Source: Arsenophonus sp031446165 (GTDB lineage Bacteria; Pseudomonadota; Gammaproteobacteria; Enterobacterales; Enterobacteriaceae). Taken from it: a stretch of 64,000 nucleotides of DNA. Each line of letters opens with the position of its first letter. Position 1 is the stretch's first letter. Of this stretch, positions 28,615-37,994 are shown piece by piece. The DNA is taken from positions 868,001 through 932,000 of the forward strand of contig CP132905.1 of the NCBI GenBank assembly GCA_031446165.1. The letters are read 5' to 3'. The notes beneath the pieces were generated by a model. That model saw only the letters and a list, made by a program, of their open reading frames with translations, did not search any database and was not told the DNA's origin. The position numbers and the translations under genes were made by a program.

Positions 28615-29514
28615 ACCTACAGTATAGCCTCAAAAATTTTCTTTATTGTATTCAAAAATAGATAATTAAATAATATCTACATATAAAAAAAAATCAAGAT
28701 CACATAAATGAAAAATTAATTACTTTTTATATATTGTATATTATATATTCCGTTAATTACTTATAAAGTATAGCAAACTTAAAATTCATTAAACTTGCAT
28801 AATCATTTAAACTATATTTTTTATAAAAAATTGCTATATTTAAATAACTTTGATGATTTTTATTTTAATTTAAAGAAAAATCTTTCTAGTATGTGTTCAA
28901 TAATTGTCCATATAATTCAACTAAAAATTTCAAAAACATTTAAAATCTTTATGTGAAAATTATTCTATCATAATTATTAAAAGTGAATGACTGCTTTATT
29001 TCTATGATTTAAAATATGCAATATTGATTTTTTATTAATTCTTACATTAATATAGCATCTTAATAAAGTTTAATAAATAACAATAAAATTACATAAAGTA
29101 TCATGTAATTTTATTAAAAAACATGATATCTTATAAAATATAAATTACATAATATTTTTAATAAAATCAAATAATAGTTTATTGCTTAAATTATTCAAAG
29201 TAATTTTTATTTTTACTATCATTCCATTAATTAAAAATTATAACTTCTTCTTCCTAAAAAGAATAATATTTCTGGAAACTATAAATTATGGTAATTATTT
29301 TTTAAATTAAAAATAATTCATTGGATAAAATAATTTATTAGATGAATATAACTTCATTTTAATCCTGAGATAATATTACTTTTTTAAGTAACTTTATACT
29401 AAATATGACTAAAAATAAATTATTTAAAAATATTAATCGCAATACTCTAAAAAAGTGAATTTTAATTTCTTTTTTTTATTTTTAAAATGATTTTCTAAAA
29501 AAAAAGCCAATTTT
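28615..29514. other. Spacer htpG-dnaX, former ybaB-recR place
   Basis: 900 AT-rich bases. In E. coli ybaB and recR (together about 930 bases) fill exactly this interval. A tentative ybaB relic is at 29150-29234. A weaker recR-like stretch (LHILNHRNKAVIHF against LRCLPGVGPKSAQRMAF) lies near 28978-29025, minus strand. Confidence 0.45.
29150..29234 (-). pseudogene. ybaB: Possible relic of ybaB
   Basis: Minus strand, downstream of dnaX where E. coli has ybaB. The frame NGMIVKIKITLNNLSNKLLFD resembles [20 protein letters not shown] of YbaB: V, K, I and D are identical and I/L, I/V and K/R similar. An in-frame stop precedes it. The match is short and by eye, so tentative. Confidence 0.25.
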
Positions 29515-30618
29515 TTAATTTTTGTCACAGCTTTTAGTTGAAAATATTAACAACCGTAATAAGGTCATTTCAAATCCAATACGTTTTTCTGGTGCATATT
29601 GAAGCTCTTTCCGTCCAATTAAAAAAGTACGATAATAAAACTGTAAATCTATTGGTGTAATAGAATTTGCTAAAAAACATAAACGTTCTTCTATTGATGA
29701 ATTTATTTCTTTTATATCTAAGGTTATCAATTGAATCATAGCAATACGATGCAATAACGATAATATCCTAACAAATACAAAATCCCAATCTGTTCCACGT
29801 AAAGAAAGATCTTCTACTAAATCCATCGTTTTTGTAGCATTTCTATAAAAAATTGATTCAATGATAGTTAATGGTTGTTCATCATCTAATATTCCCAACA
29901 TTTTCATAACTAATTCTTTCGAGATTATATTGTTACCAATCGCAATTGCTTGATCAGTTAACGTTAACGCATCACGTAAACTGCCTTCTGCAGCTCTTGC
30001 AATTAATCTACAAGCACAATGGTTGCTTGATATCTTTTCAGCAACTAAAATACGTTCAAGTTGACTAGTAATTTGATCAATATCTAATGATGTCAAATGA
30101 AACTGTAAACAACGTGATAAAACTGTTATTGGTAATTTATATGTATCTGTTGTTGCTAATAAAAATTTTACATGCTGTGGTGGTTCTTCTAAAATATTTA
30201 GCAAAGCATTAAAGCTATGACGTGAAAGCATATGTACTTCATCTATTAAATATACTTTAAATCGGCCGCGTGTTGGCAAATATTGAACATTATCTAATAA
30301 ATCACGTGTATCCTCAACTTTTGTGCGTGAAGCAGCATCAATTTCAATAAAATCAATAAATCTACCACGAGCTATTTCAAGACAATTAACACATTGACCA
30401 CACGGATTATCAGTAATGCCTAATACACAATTTAATCCTTTAGCAAACAGGCGCGCAATGGTTGTTTTCCCCACACCGCGTGTTCCGGAAAACAAATAAG
30501 CATGATGAAGACGATTATTTTTCAAACTATTTTCTAAAGCAGTCAAAACATGTTGTTGTCCAATAACATCATTAAATGTTTGTGGGCGCCATTTTCTTGC
30601 AAGTACTTGGTAAGTCAT
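29515..30618 (-). CDS. dnaX: DNA polymerase III clamp-loader subunit, gamma-like short DnaX
   Basis: ATPase that loads the sliding clamp. The 367 residues cover only domains I-III: Walker A GTRGVGKTT near residue 45, zinc cysteines (CVLGITDNPCGQCVNC), Walker B with the DEVHMLS box, and the sensor GSLRDALTL. E. coli tau has 643 residues and gamma 431. Here translation ends just after the conserved IGFEMTLLRLL. So the region that binds DnaB helicase and the polymerase alpha subunit (tau domains IV and V) is absent, and no frameshift continuation can be read. Short DnaX proteins are known in Buchnera-like symbionts. Confidence 0.95.
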   Translation of the reverse strand: MTYQVLARKWRPQTFNDVIGQQHVLTALENSLKNNRLHHAYLFSGTRGVGKTTIARLFAKGLNCVLGITDNPCGQCVNCLEIARGRFIDFIEIDAASRTKVEDTRDLLDNVQYLPTRGRFKVYLIDEVHMLSRHSFNALLNILEEPPQHVKFLLATTDTYKLPITVLSRCLQFHLTSLDIDQITSQLERILVAEKISSNHCACRLIARAAEGSLRDALTLTDQAIAIGNNIISKELVMKMLGILDDEQPLTIIESIFYRNATKTMDLVEDLSLRGTDWDFVFVRILSLLHRIAMIQLITLDIKEINSSIEERLCFLANSITPIDLQFYYRTFLIGRKELQYAPEKRIGFEMTLLRLLIFSTKSCDKN

Positions 30619-32118
30619 AACATAGTTTTTAAAAAAATTATAATTAGAATATAGTATACATTATTATAAAAAATTATTTTTATAATAATGAGCAAAATAA
30701 CTCATATTGATTAATATGAAGATAAAAATATTAATTTATTACTCTTTTTTCAAAAAGTTATTGCTTTTTTTCAAAAAAAATAATAATTATCAAATATTTT
30801 TTATATTTTATTAAATTAAACAATATTATTTTAATATCTTATTCATATATCATTATTAAATATTTTCTTGAAAAGAAAATATTTAATAACATAAATTTTT
30901 AATATGTAAACTTAATTTCTTAATCTTTGTTATAAATAACTAAATGATAAATTACCATTTTTCATATATATTCTTAATAATATTCATAAAAAACATAACT
31001 TTTCATAGAATTGATAATATTTTTACTATAAAAACATGTAAAAAATCATTTTTACATAGATAATTTTCTGCAATTTTTATAAAATAAATATAAAATTATG
31101 AAATGTATATTATAATTTTTCAAATTTTTTTATATCATATATAACTAAAAATTAGCATTAATTTATCTTAATGAGATATACAAAAAATTTGAATAAAACA
31201 ATTAACACATATGTGTAAAATAGTTTTTATAAATTATTATGATTTTTAAAAAATATTTTACAAGATGAATAAAAATAATTTTTTTCATTTATTATGAATA
31301 CAATAAATAATAAAAAATATTAACAACACTGACCAAAAAATAGAAAAATACAAAAATATATCAATTTTTTAATATAAAAATAATAAAAATTACTTTAAAA
31401 ATCTAAGATATTTCAAAAAAAAATATAATTTAATAATGAAAATTTAAAATATTTATTAAGATAACTTATATTTATTTTTTAGCTTTAATTTAAAATGATT
31501 GATATGTATATTAAAAAATACTCTATATAATATTTTACTATAAAAATCTGATTACAAAAATTATTTTTTATTGCTCCTACTTCTACTCTTGTAAAATTAA
31601 TTATTGATATCTGTGAATAAAAAATGATGAGAAAAATAACTAGCCATAATAATAAAAACATATTATAATATGAACATCATTATTTATAATATAAATTATT
31701 TATTAACCTTTAGAAATAATTTATTCATCTTAACTTTCTAGAAAATAATATTTTAAATATTTATCAACAATTAACTAATAAAAAATTAACCAATAATTAT
31801 AAAAATAAAAAATAGATTTTATCAATATAAAAATGATCTTAAAAATTAAAATAAACAATTAAATAAAACATTTTAAAAACCTATACAAAAATTTTTTTAT
31901 ATAATTTCTCAGTATTTTATTTTTAGATGTTAATATAAAAATATACTAGCAAATAAGACACACATTTTTTTACAAAAATAAAAATGTAAATATTTAAAAT
32001 AAAAATAAAAAATAACTATCTATTTTATTAGATGATTTTTATATAGTATTCGTGCAAAATTTTTTATGTTTATTATCTAAATATTAAAAAATTAACTCAA
32101 AAGAATTATCTATGCATA
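30619..32118. other. Long spacer dnaX-tomB relic
   Basis: 1,500 AT-rich bases. E. coli has apt, priC, mscK, acrR, acrA and acrB between dnaX and tomB-hha. Apart from a probable apt relic (30791-30838) I recognise nothing. Confidence 0.5.
30791..30838 (-). pseudogene. apt: Relic of apt (adenine phosphoribosyltransferase)
   Basis: Minus strand, about 170 bases upstream of dnaX, where E. coli has apt on the same strand. One frame reads DIKIILFNLIKYKKYL, aligning with ADAAFIINLFDLGGEQRL near the Apt C terminus: D, I, I, L, F and L identical, D/N and R/K similar, two short gaps. Nothing else of the gene is recognisable. By eye. Confidence 0.35.
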
Positions 32119-32338
32119 GCACACATTATAAATAGTGTAATAAATAGTTTAATTTCAAAAATAGTTTTTTATTTTTATTCCTTTTATATAAATTAAAAAT
32201 TATCGTGTTATTTTTTGTAAACTCATGATTATTAAAAAAACCTTTATTTTTATTGACAAATATTTAAATAAAGATATAGGCTATCTGATGTTATTTATAA
32301 AGAAATTCCAGAAGTTTAAAACATATTTATCATTATAA
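32119..32338 (+). pseudogene. tomB: Relic of tomB
   Basis: Plus strand, directly upstream of hha, where enterobacteria have tomB in the same operon. At 32140 a frame reads INSLISKIVFYFYSF, like LNELIEHIATFALNY of TomB. At 32252 a second frame reads IDKYLNKDIGYLMLFIKKF and then QKFK, like IDEYLDDTFMLF and LQKWRK. Order and strand fit, and the distance between the two pieces is 112 bases against 84 in the intact gene. Stops and shifts interrupt it. Confidence 0.5.
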
Positions 32339-32482
32339 CACAATTTTTTTTAGAAAAAATTAATAAGATTAAAGACTTTATTTTCATAAGTACTAATTAA
32401 TATAAAAAATTAATAACATTTATATTTTTTACATATCTCTCTTACATACTTTTTATATACATGACTTTAAAGAAAGAGCATT

Positions 32483-32686
32483 ATGACTAAAATGGACTAT
32501 CTATTACGTTTAAGAAAATGTACAACTATAGAAACATTAGAACGAGTAATTGAAAAAAATAAATACGAATTATCAGAAGATGAACTAGAGTTATTTTATT
32601 CTGCTGCAGATCATAGATTAGCAGAACTCACAATGAATAAATTATATGACAAAATTCCTTCATCAGTTTGGAAATATGTAAGATAA
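32483..32686 (+). CDS. hha: Hha, nucleoid co-regulator
   Basis: Small protein of the Hha/YmoA family that binds H-NS-type proteins and modulates silencing; in E. coli it is also described as the toxin of the Hha-TomB pair. The 67 residues compare with 72 in E. coli; the loss is at the N terminus. From TLERVIEKNKYELS to LAELTMNKLYDKIPSSVWK the sequence is almost identical to E. coli, which is striking in so AT-rich a genome. Ribosome site AAAGAAAGAG precedes it. The partner gene tomB upstream is a relic. Whether an H-NS protein is present cannot be seen here. Confidence 0.95.
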   Translation: MTKMDYLLRLRKCTTIETLERVIEKNKYELSEDELELFYSAADHRLAELTMNKLYDKIPSSVWKYVR

Positions 32687-33190
32687 AATTCTGCTTACAA
32701 ATATTTTTATTAAATTTAGATTATTTCTCCTATACCTCATATAGTATAGGTATCAGCATTTTTATTAAAAACATTGATTAAATTTTAAATTAATGAATCC
32801 CATACACAACGTAATTTATTATATTATTAACACAATTTAAAAATATATAGAAATTGCATCAAATTTTAAAAACACCATTTAATAATAAAACATAGATTTA
32901 AGTTGATTACTATTTAAAAAATAAAATCACTAAATCATCTAATATAAATCCATGAAAAAATAATAGTTATTATAAAACTAATCAAATAAAAAAACTAACA
33001 AATTTATATACTTGTTTTCAATAACATTATTTACAAAATAGTAGTGTAAAATTTTAATAACTATTTTATGAAAACTGATAAATACTAAAAAATCATAAAA
33101 TTTTTATTATAACATGAACAATAAAAAATTATTCCATAAATAACAATTGTATAAAAATATTGAATTAGCCAGTTGTAAACTTATTTTTTA
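32687..33190. other. Spacer hha-ppiD
   Basis: 504 AT-rich bases between convergent hha and ppiD. It holds the hairpin at 32729-32750. The 4.5S RNA gene ffs and many other genes lie between hha and ppiD in E. coli; I see no GC-rich RNA gene here. Confidence 0.5.
32729..32764 (+). terminator. Probable terminator behind hha
   Basis: CCTATAC (32729-32735) and GTATAGG (32744-32750) pair around CTCATATA. A T-run (32759-32763) follows after eight bases. It lies 43 bases past the hha stop. Confidence 0.4.
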
Positions 33191-35071
33191 TTAAAAATTT
33201 CCTAAATTTATTTTAGCTTTCTTACGTAAATTTGAGATTAATGATTCCATCATTGTATTACCAAATATATATTTATAATGTTCAGAAAACAACTCCAGTT
33301 CATTATTTTTTGGTTGACTATAAATACACTTAATTAATTTAATAATCACAAAATTATCTTCTTCATCTTTTACAAAAAAATATTTTGGTTTATTTTTTTT
33401 ATTATCTAATGTTACATTAAAAATTTTTTCAGTTAAAGAATTTTCCTGCATAAACCGGTCAAAAATGTTCGATTCTCCAAATACAATACCTAATTTTTTT
33501 AAAGCAACTTCAGGAATATCATCATCATTTAATAGGATAAGTAAGTTTTTAACCTCTTCCTCCATTACTTTCATGGCTTTCATTTTTTTTACTAATTTAA
33601 TTATTGATTGCTTTACTAAATCAAATTTTTTTACTTCTTCTGGTTTATAATCTTCAATTCTAATAATAAAAACATTATTATCATCAATATTAATAATCCC
33701 AGAATTAATACCTATTATTTTATTTTTATTTAATAAATTTCCATCAAAAATCGCATCAATAATTTTTTTGAATTTTATTTCAGGAGGAAGACTATCACGA
33801 TTAAACCAATCTGTTTTTATTGCCTTAATCCCTGTGACTTTCTCAACTTCATTTAAAGATTCATTGTCATTCATGGCTGCATTTTTTGCGATTTCTTGCA
33901 ACAAATAAAATGAATCAATTGTTTTTTTGTTCTTTAAAATTTCTTTAATTTTATGTTTTACTACATCGAAAGATTTTACTTTTTTAGGTTTGATATCATC
34001 AAGGCGAATTATTATAAAATATTTTCCTAATTTAATTACATCTGAAATTTGTCCTTTATGAATCAAATTAGCATTAACAATTTCAAGAGGTGTTGCACTG
34101 ACTTCCATCCAACCAATAGCACCGTTATTTTTTACACCAGACTTAGACTTATTTATAGATTTTTGATCAACTAATTTATTAAAATCAACACCTTCAGATA
34201 AAGCTTTACTAACTGCATCTGCTTCTTTTTCTGTCATTAATTGAATCATACTATAATGCCTTTTTTCTGGCTCTATAAAATCAGTAATATTTTGCTCATA
34301 ATATTTTTGTAGCTCATTTTCTTTAATATCTATATGAATATTTTGTAAAGCTATATCTAATTTAACATAACTAATCTTTACTTCTTCAGGAATTAAAAAT
34401 TTTTGCTGATGTGTATCGTAATAATCTCGTAATTCTTTATCTGTAACCGATTGTTTTAATGCATATTTATCGATCGATAATATTGCTTTTTTTATTTCTC
34501 GTTTTTCTAAAAGTAATTTAGCATACACCTCAATTTCGTGGGGTAACACAAACTCATCATTAACATACATTTTATAGACTTGTTGATTCAGTATATTTTG
34601 CCGTATTTCTTTAGCAAGATCATCAGAATTAATACTATTTTCTAATAAAAGGGCTTTATATTTTTTTTTATCAAACTGATTATTTGTCTGAAATATAGCC
34701 ATATTGTATATGTTTTTCTTAATTTCATTATCACTTACAGTTAATCCCAAATCATTGGAATATTGATTTAATAATCTAATTACAATTAGATGTTCTAATG
34801 CTTGATAACGTAATATTTTTTTTTCTTTTTCATTATCAATAATTTCATAAAAACGATCGCCTAACTTTTCTTGTAATATCATTTGTTCTCGTTGTACTGC
34901 TCTTTGTAATTGTGATGAAGTGATTATTGAACCATTAACTTTTGCCACATAATTATTTACATTACGTATTAAATAATGACCTGCACTACTAAAGAGAAAA
35001 GACAAAATAATAATCACAAATATTATTTTTAAAAAAAAACTATTTGCCATCACACGCAATTTATGCAACAT
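33191..35071 (-). CDS. ppiD: PpiD, membrane-anchored periplasmic folding chaperone
   Basis: Inner-membrane chaperone near the Sec translocon that helps proteins leaving it. The 626 residues compare with 623. One N-terminal membrane segment (FFLKIIFVIIILSFLFSSAG, residues 13-32) is followed by a SurA-like helical region, a single parvulin domain near residues 260-360 (NGAIGWMEVSATPLEI) and a long C-terminal part. Lower identity than its neighbours but full length. It lies upstream of lon on the same strand; hupB, which separates them in E. coli, is decayed. SecDF-YajC is also in this window. Confidence 0.94.
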   Translation of the reverse strand: MLHKLRVMANSFFLKIIFVIIILSFLFSSAGHYLIRNVNNYVAKVNGSIITSSQLQRAVQREQMILQEKLGDRFYEIIDNEKEKKILRYQALEHLIVIRLLNQYSNDLGLTVSDNEIKKNIYNMAIFQTNNQFDKKKYKALLLENSINSDDLAKEIRQNILNQQVYKMYVNDEFVLPHEIEVYAKLLLEKREIKKAILSIDKYALKQSVTDKELRDYYDTHQQKFLIPEEVKISYVKLDIALQNIHIDIKENELQKYYEQNITDFIEPEKRHYSMIQLMTEKEADAVSKALSEGVDFNKLVDQKSINKSKSGVKNNGAIGWMEVSATPLEIVNANLIHKGQISDVIKLGKYFIIIRLDDIKPKKVKSFDVVKHKIKEILKNKKTIDSFYLLQEIAKNAAMNDNESLNEVEKVTGIKAIKTDWFNRDSLPPEIKFKKIIDAIFDGNLLNKNKIIGINSGIINIDDNNVFIIRIEDYKPEEVKKFDLVKQSIIKLVKKMKAMKVMEEEVKNLLILLNDDDIPEVALKKLGIVFGESNIFDRFMQENSLTEKIFNVTLDNKKNKPKYFFVKDEEDNFVIIKLIKCIYSQPKNNELELFSEHYKYIFGNTMMESLISNLRKKAKINLGNF

Positions 35072-35460
35072 TAATGTGTAATCCTCATAATTTATGGATT
35101 AATTATAAAATTTTTAAACATATAGTCAAAAACATACTTAATTAAATGAATTTAAAAATTGTTTACTTAATAAAAAACTTATATATTCATTAAAATATCT
35201 TATAAAAAAGATATCACTAAAAATTTTTGATATTACGTTTAAATCTAATGATATTAAAACCTATAAAAAATTAACATTCTATCTAAAATATTCTTAATAT
35301 TTGATTTATAAAATTATATTTATAATTATAGAAATTATGAATTAAATACAAAAAATACGAAATGCAAATTTTTAATATTTATTAATGTATTAATAAATAT
35401 TACGGGTTAAAAATATGAAAAATTAATAAATGAATGCATTACAAAAATTTTTAATTATTT
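35072..35460. other. Spacer ppiD-lon with hupB remains
   Basis: 389 AT-rich bases in the place of hupB (273 bases in E. coli). Besides the probable relic at 35178-35286 I see nothing. Confidence 0.5.
35178..35286 (-). pseudogene. hupB: Probable relic of hupB (HU beta)
   Basis: Minus strand between lon and ppiD, the E. coli place of hupB. Three short pieces appear in the right order: ILDRMLI (like ALDAIIA), GFNIIRFKRN (like GFGTFAVKER) and FFIRYFNEYIS (like SFRAGKALKDAVN). About half the gene length remains. Each piece alone would be weak; order, strand and place raise the odds. Confidence 0.35.
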
Positions 35461-37800
35461 TTACACCATATCAAAAGGCGGGTTTTGAAAAGCAATTGAA
35501 AAAATTTCTTCAATAGTTTTTACCGGATAAATTTTTAAATCTTCAATAATATTTTGTGGTATTTCTTCCAAATCACGACGATTTTCATCTGGGATAAGCA
35601 CAATTTTTATGCCACCACGATGAGCTGCTAACAACTTTTCTTTTAAACCACCAATAGGTAATATTAATCCCCTTAATGTTATTTCACCTGTCATTGCGAC
35701 ATCTGCCCTTACAGGATTACTAGTCAAACAAGATACTAGTGCTGTACACATTGCAATGCCAGCACTGGGTCCATCTTTTGGAGTAGCACCTTCAGGCACA
35801 TGTACATGTATATCTCGTTTTTCATAAAAATCAATATTTATACCTAATTTATCTGCTCGAGCCCGCACTACGGTCAATGCTGTTTGAATAGATTCCTGCA
35901 TAACTTCTCCTAAAGAACCAGTATAAGTTAATTTTCCTTTACCAGGCACACAAACAGTTTCAATAGTTAATAAATCACCACCAACTTCTGTCCAAGCTAA
36001 ACCAGTTACTTGGCCAATACGATTTTCAGTATCTGCACGGCCGTAATCTACTTTACGCACACCAAGATAATTTTTTAAGTTATCATCCTGAATAACTATA
36101 TGTTTTAATGAATTATCCATTAATAATGCTTTTACTGCTTTGCGACATAATTTAGAAATTTCACGTTCTAAACCACGAACACCAGACTCGCGAGTATAAT
36201 AACGAATTATGCCAATAATTGCACTGTCATCAATTGTTAATTCATGTCTTTTTAAAGCATTGCGTTTAATTTGTTTAGGTAATAAATATTTTCTTGCAAT
36301 TTTTAATTTTTCATCTTCAGTATAACCAGAAAGACGAATAACTTCCATACGATCTAATAAAGGGGCAGGGATATTCATAGAATTTGAAGTAGCAACAAAC
36401 ATCACATCAGAAAGATCATAATCCACTTCTAAATAGTGATCATTAAAGGCAATGTTTTGTTCTGGATCAAGAACTTCTAATAAGGCTGATGCTGGATCAC
36501 CTCTCATATCCGAAGACATTTTGTCTATTTCATCTAATAAAAACAAAGGGTTTTTAACACCAATTTTTGCCATTTTTTGGATAAGTTTTCCAGGCATAGA
36601 TCCAATATAGGTACGTCGATGTCCTCGAATTTCTGCTTCATCACGCACACCACCTAGTGCCATACGAATATATTTTCGTCCTGTAGCTTTAGAAATAGAC
36701 TGACCTAACGATGTCTTACCAACACCAGGAGGTCCTACCAAACATAAAATAGTGCCTTTTATTTTACTAATACGAGTTTGTACCGCTAAATATTCTAAAA
36801 TACGTTCTTTAACACGTTCTAAACCATAATGATCACTGTCTAAAGTTTCTTGAGCTTTTACTAAATCTTTTTTTACCTTACTACGCGTGTTCCACGGTAC
36901 CTGTACCATCCAATCAATATAACTACGTAATACTGTTGCTTCAGCAGACATAGGTGACATCATTTTTAATTTTTGTAATTCTCCCTCTGCCTTTTTACGT
37001 GCTTCTTTTGGCATTTTAACATCTTTAATTTTTTGTTTAAATATTTCATATTCATCTTGTGACTCTTCCATTTCACCTAATTCTTTTTGAATAGCTTTCA
37101 TTTGCTCATTTAAATAGTATTCTCTTTGACTTTTTTCCATTTGTTTTTTTACACGATTACGAATACGTTTTTCAACTTGTAAAATATCAATCTCAGACTC
37201 CATCATTGCCATTAGATATTCAAGACGTTCCACAACATCAATCATTTCTAAAACACGTTGTTTATTTGTTAATTTTAGTGGCATATGGGAAGCTATAGTA
37301 TCAGCTAATTTATCTGATTGTTCTATTGCATGCAATGAATTTAATACTTCAGGAGGAATTTTTTTATTTAATTTAACATAACCTTCAAACTGATTAATTG
37401 TTGTACGATTCAAAACTTCTTGTTCTTTTTCATCTAAAATAGGATGAGTAAAATACTCTGCTTCAGCAATAAAATATTCTCCATTATCTGTTAGTGTTGT
37501 TATTTTTGCACGACGTAAACCTTCAACCAAGACTTTTACAGTACCATCAGGTAATTTTAACATTTGCAAAATAGAAGCAACTGTTCCTACATAAAATAAA
37601 TCATTAACATTTGGTTCGTCAGTAGACGCTTTTTTTTGAGCCACTAACATTACTTCTTTATTATGCTCCATAGCAGCTTCAAGACAACGAATTGATTTTT
37701 TTCGACCAACAAATAAGGGAATCACCATATGTGGATAAACCACGACATCACGCAGAGGCAATACAGGAATTTCAATACGTTCATAACGCTCAAGATTCAT
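35461..37800 (-). CDS. lon: Lon ATP-dependent protease
   Basis: Cytoplasmic AAA+ serine protease that removes damaged and some regulatory proteins. The 779 residues compare with 784. It has the N-terminal substrate domain (IPVLPLRDVVVYPHMVIPLF), Walker A LVGPPGVGKTSLG near residue 355, Walker B LFLLDEIDKM, and the C-terminal protease domain with catalytic Ser in PKDGPSAGIAM and Lys in GGLKEKLLAA. A ribosome site AGAGGA precedes the ATG. It follows clpX on the same strand. I do not see a CCCC-type heat-shock -10 in front of it. Confidence 0.98.
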   Translation of the reverse strand: MNLERYERIEIPVLPLRDVVVYPHMVIPLFVGRKKSIRCLEAAMEHNKEVMLVAQKKASTDEPNVNDLFYVGTVASILQMLKLPDGTVKVLVEGLRRAKITTLTDNGEYFIAEAEYFTHPILDEKEQEVLNRTTINQFEGYVKLNKKIPPEVLNSLHAIEQSDKLADTIASHMPLKLTNKQRVLEMIDVVERLEYLMAMMESEIDILQVEKRIRNRVKKQMEKSQREYYLNEQMKAIQKELGEMEESQDEYEIFKQKIKDVKMPKEARKKAEGELQKLKMMSPMSAEATVLRSYIDWMVQVPWNTRSKVKKDLVKAQETLDSDHYGLERVKERILEYLAVQTRISKIKGTILCLVGPPGVGKTSLGQSISKATGRKYIRMALGGVRDEAEIRGHRRTYIGSMPGKLIQKMAKIGVKNPLFLLDEIDKMSSDMRGDPASALLEVLDPEQNIAFNDHYLEVDYDLSDVMFVATSNSMNIPAPLLDRMEVIRLSGYTEDEKLKIARKYLLPKQIKRNALKRHELTIDDSAIIGIIRYYTRESGVRGLEREISKLCRKAVKALLMDNSLKHIVIQDDNLKNYLGVRKVDYGRADTENRIGQVTGLAWTEVGGDLLTIETVCVPGKGKLTYTGSLGEVMQESIQTALTVVRARADKLGINIDFYEKRDIHVHVPEGATPKDGPSAGIAMCTALVSCLTSNPVRADVAMTGEITLRGLILPIGGLKEKLLAAHRGGIKIVLIPDENRRDLEEIPQNIIEDLKIYPVKTIEEIFSIAFQNPPFDMV

Positions 37801-37994
37801 AAGCTTTCCTCTTCCGTTAGCTTATACCAATTTCATAGTTTCATAAAAAATTTTTTAGAAACCTAATTTTAACTACATAGTTATTGTGAGATAAAATTGT
37901 AACATGTAATAATTTTATTTATAAAATATATTATCAAGATAAAATTCTTGGAACATCAAAGTTATTTTATGTTATATAATTCTCAATAAAAATA

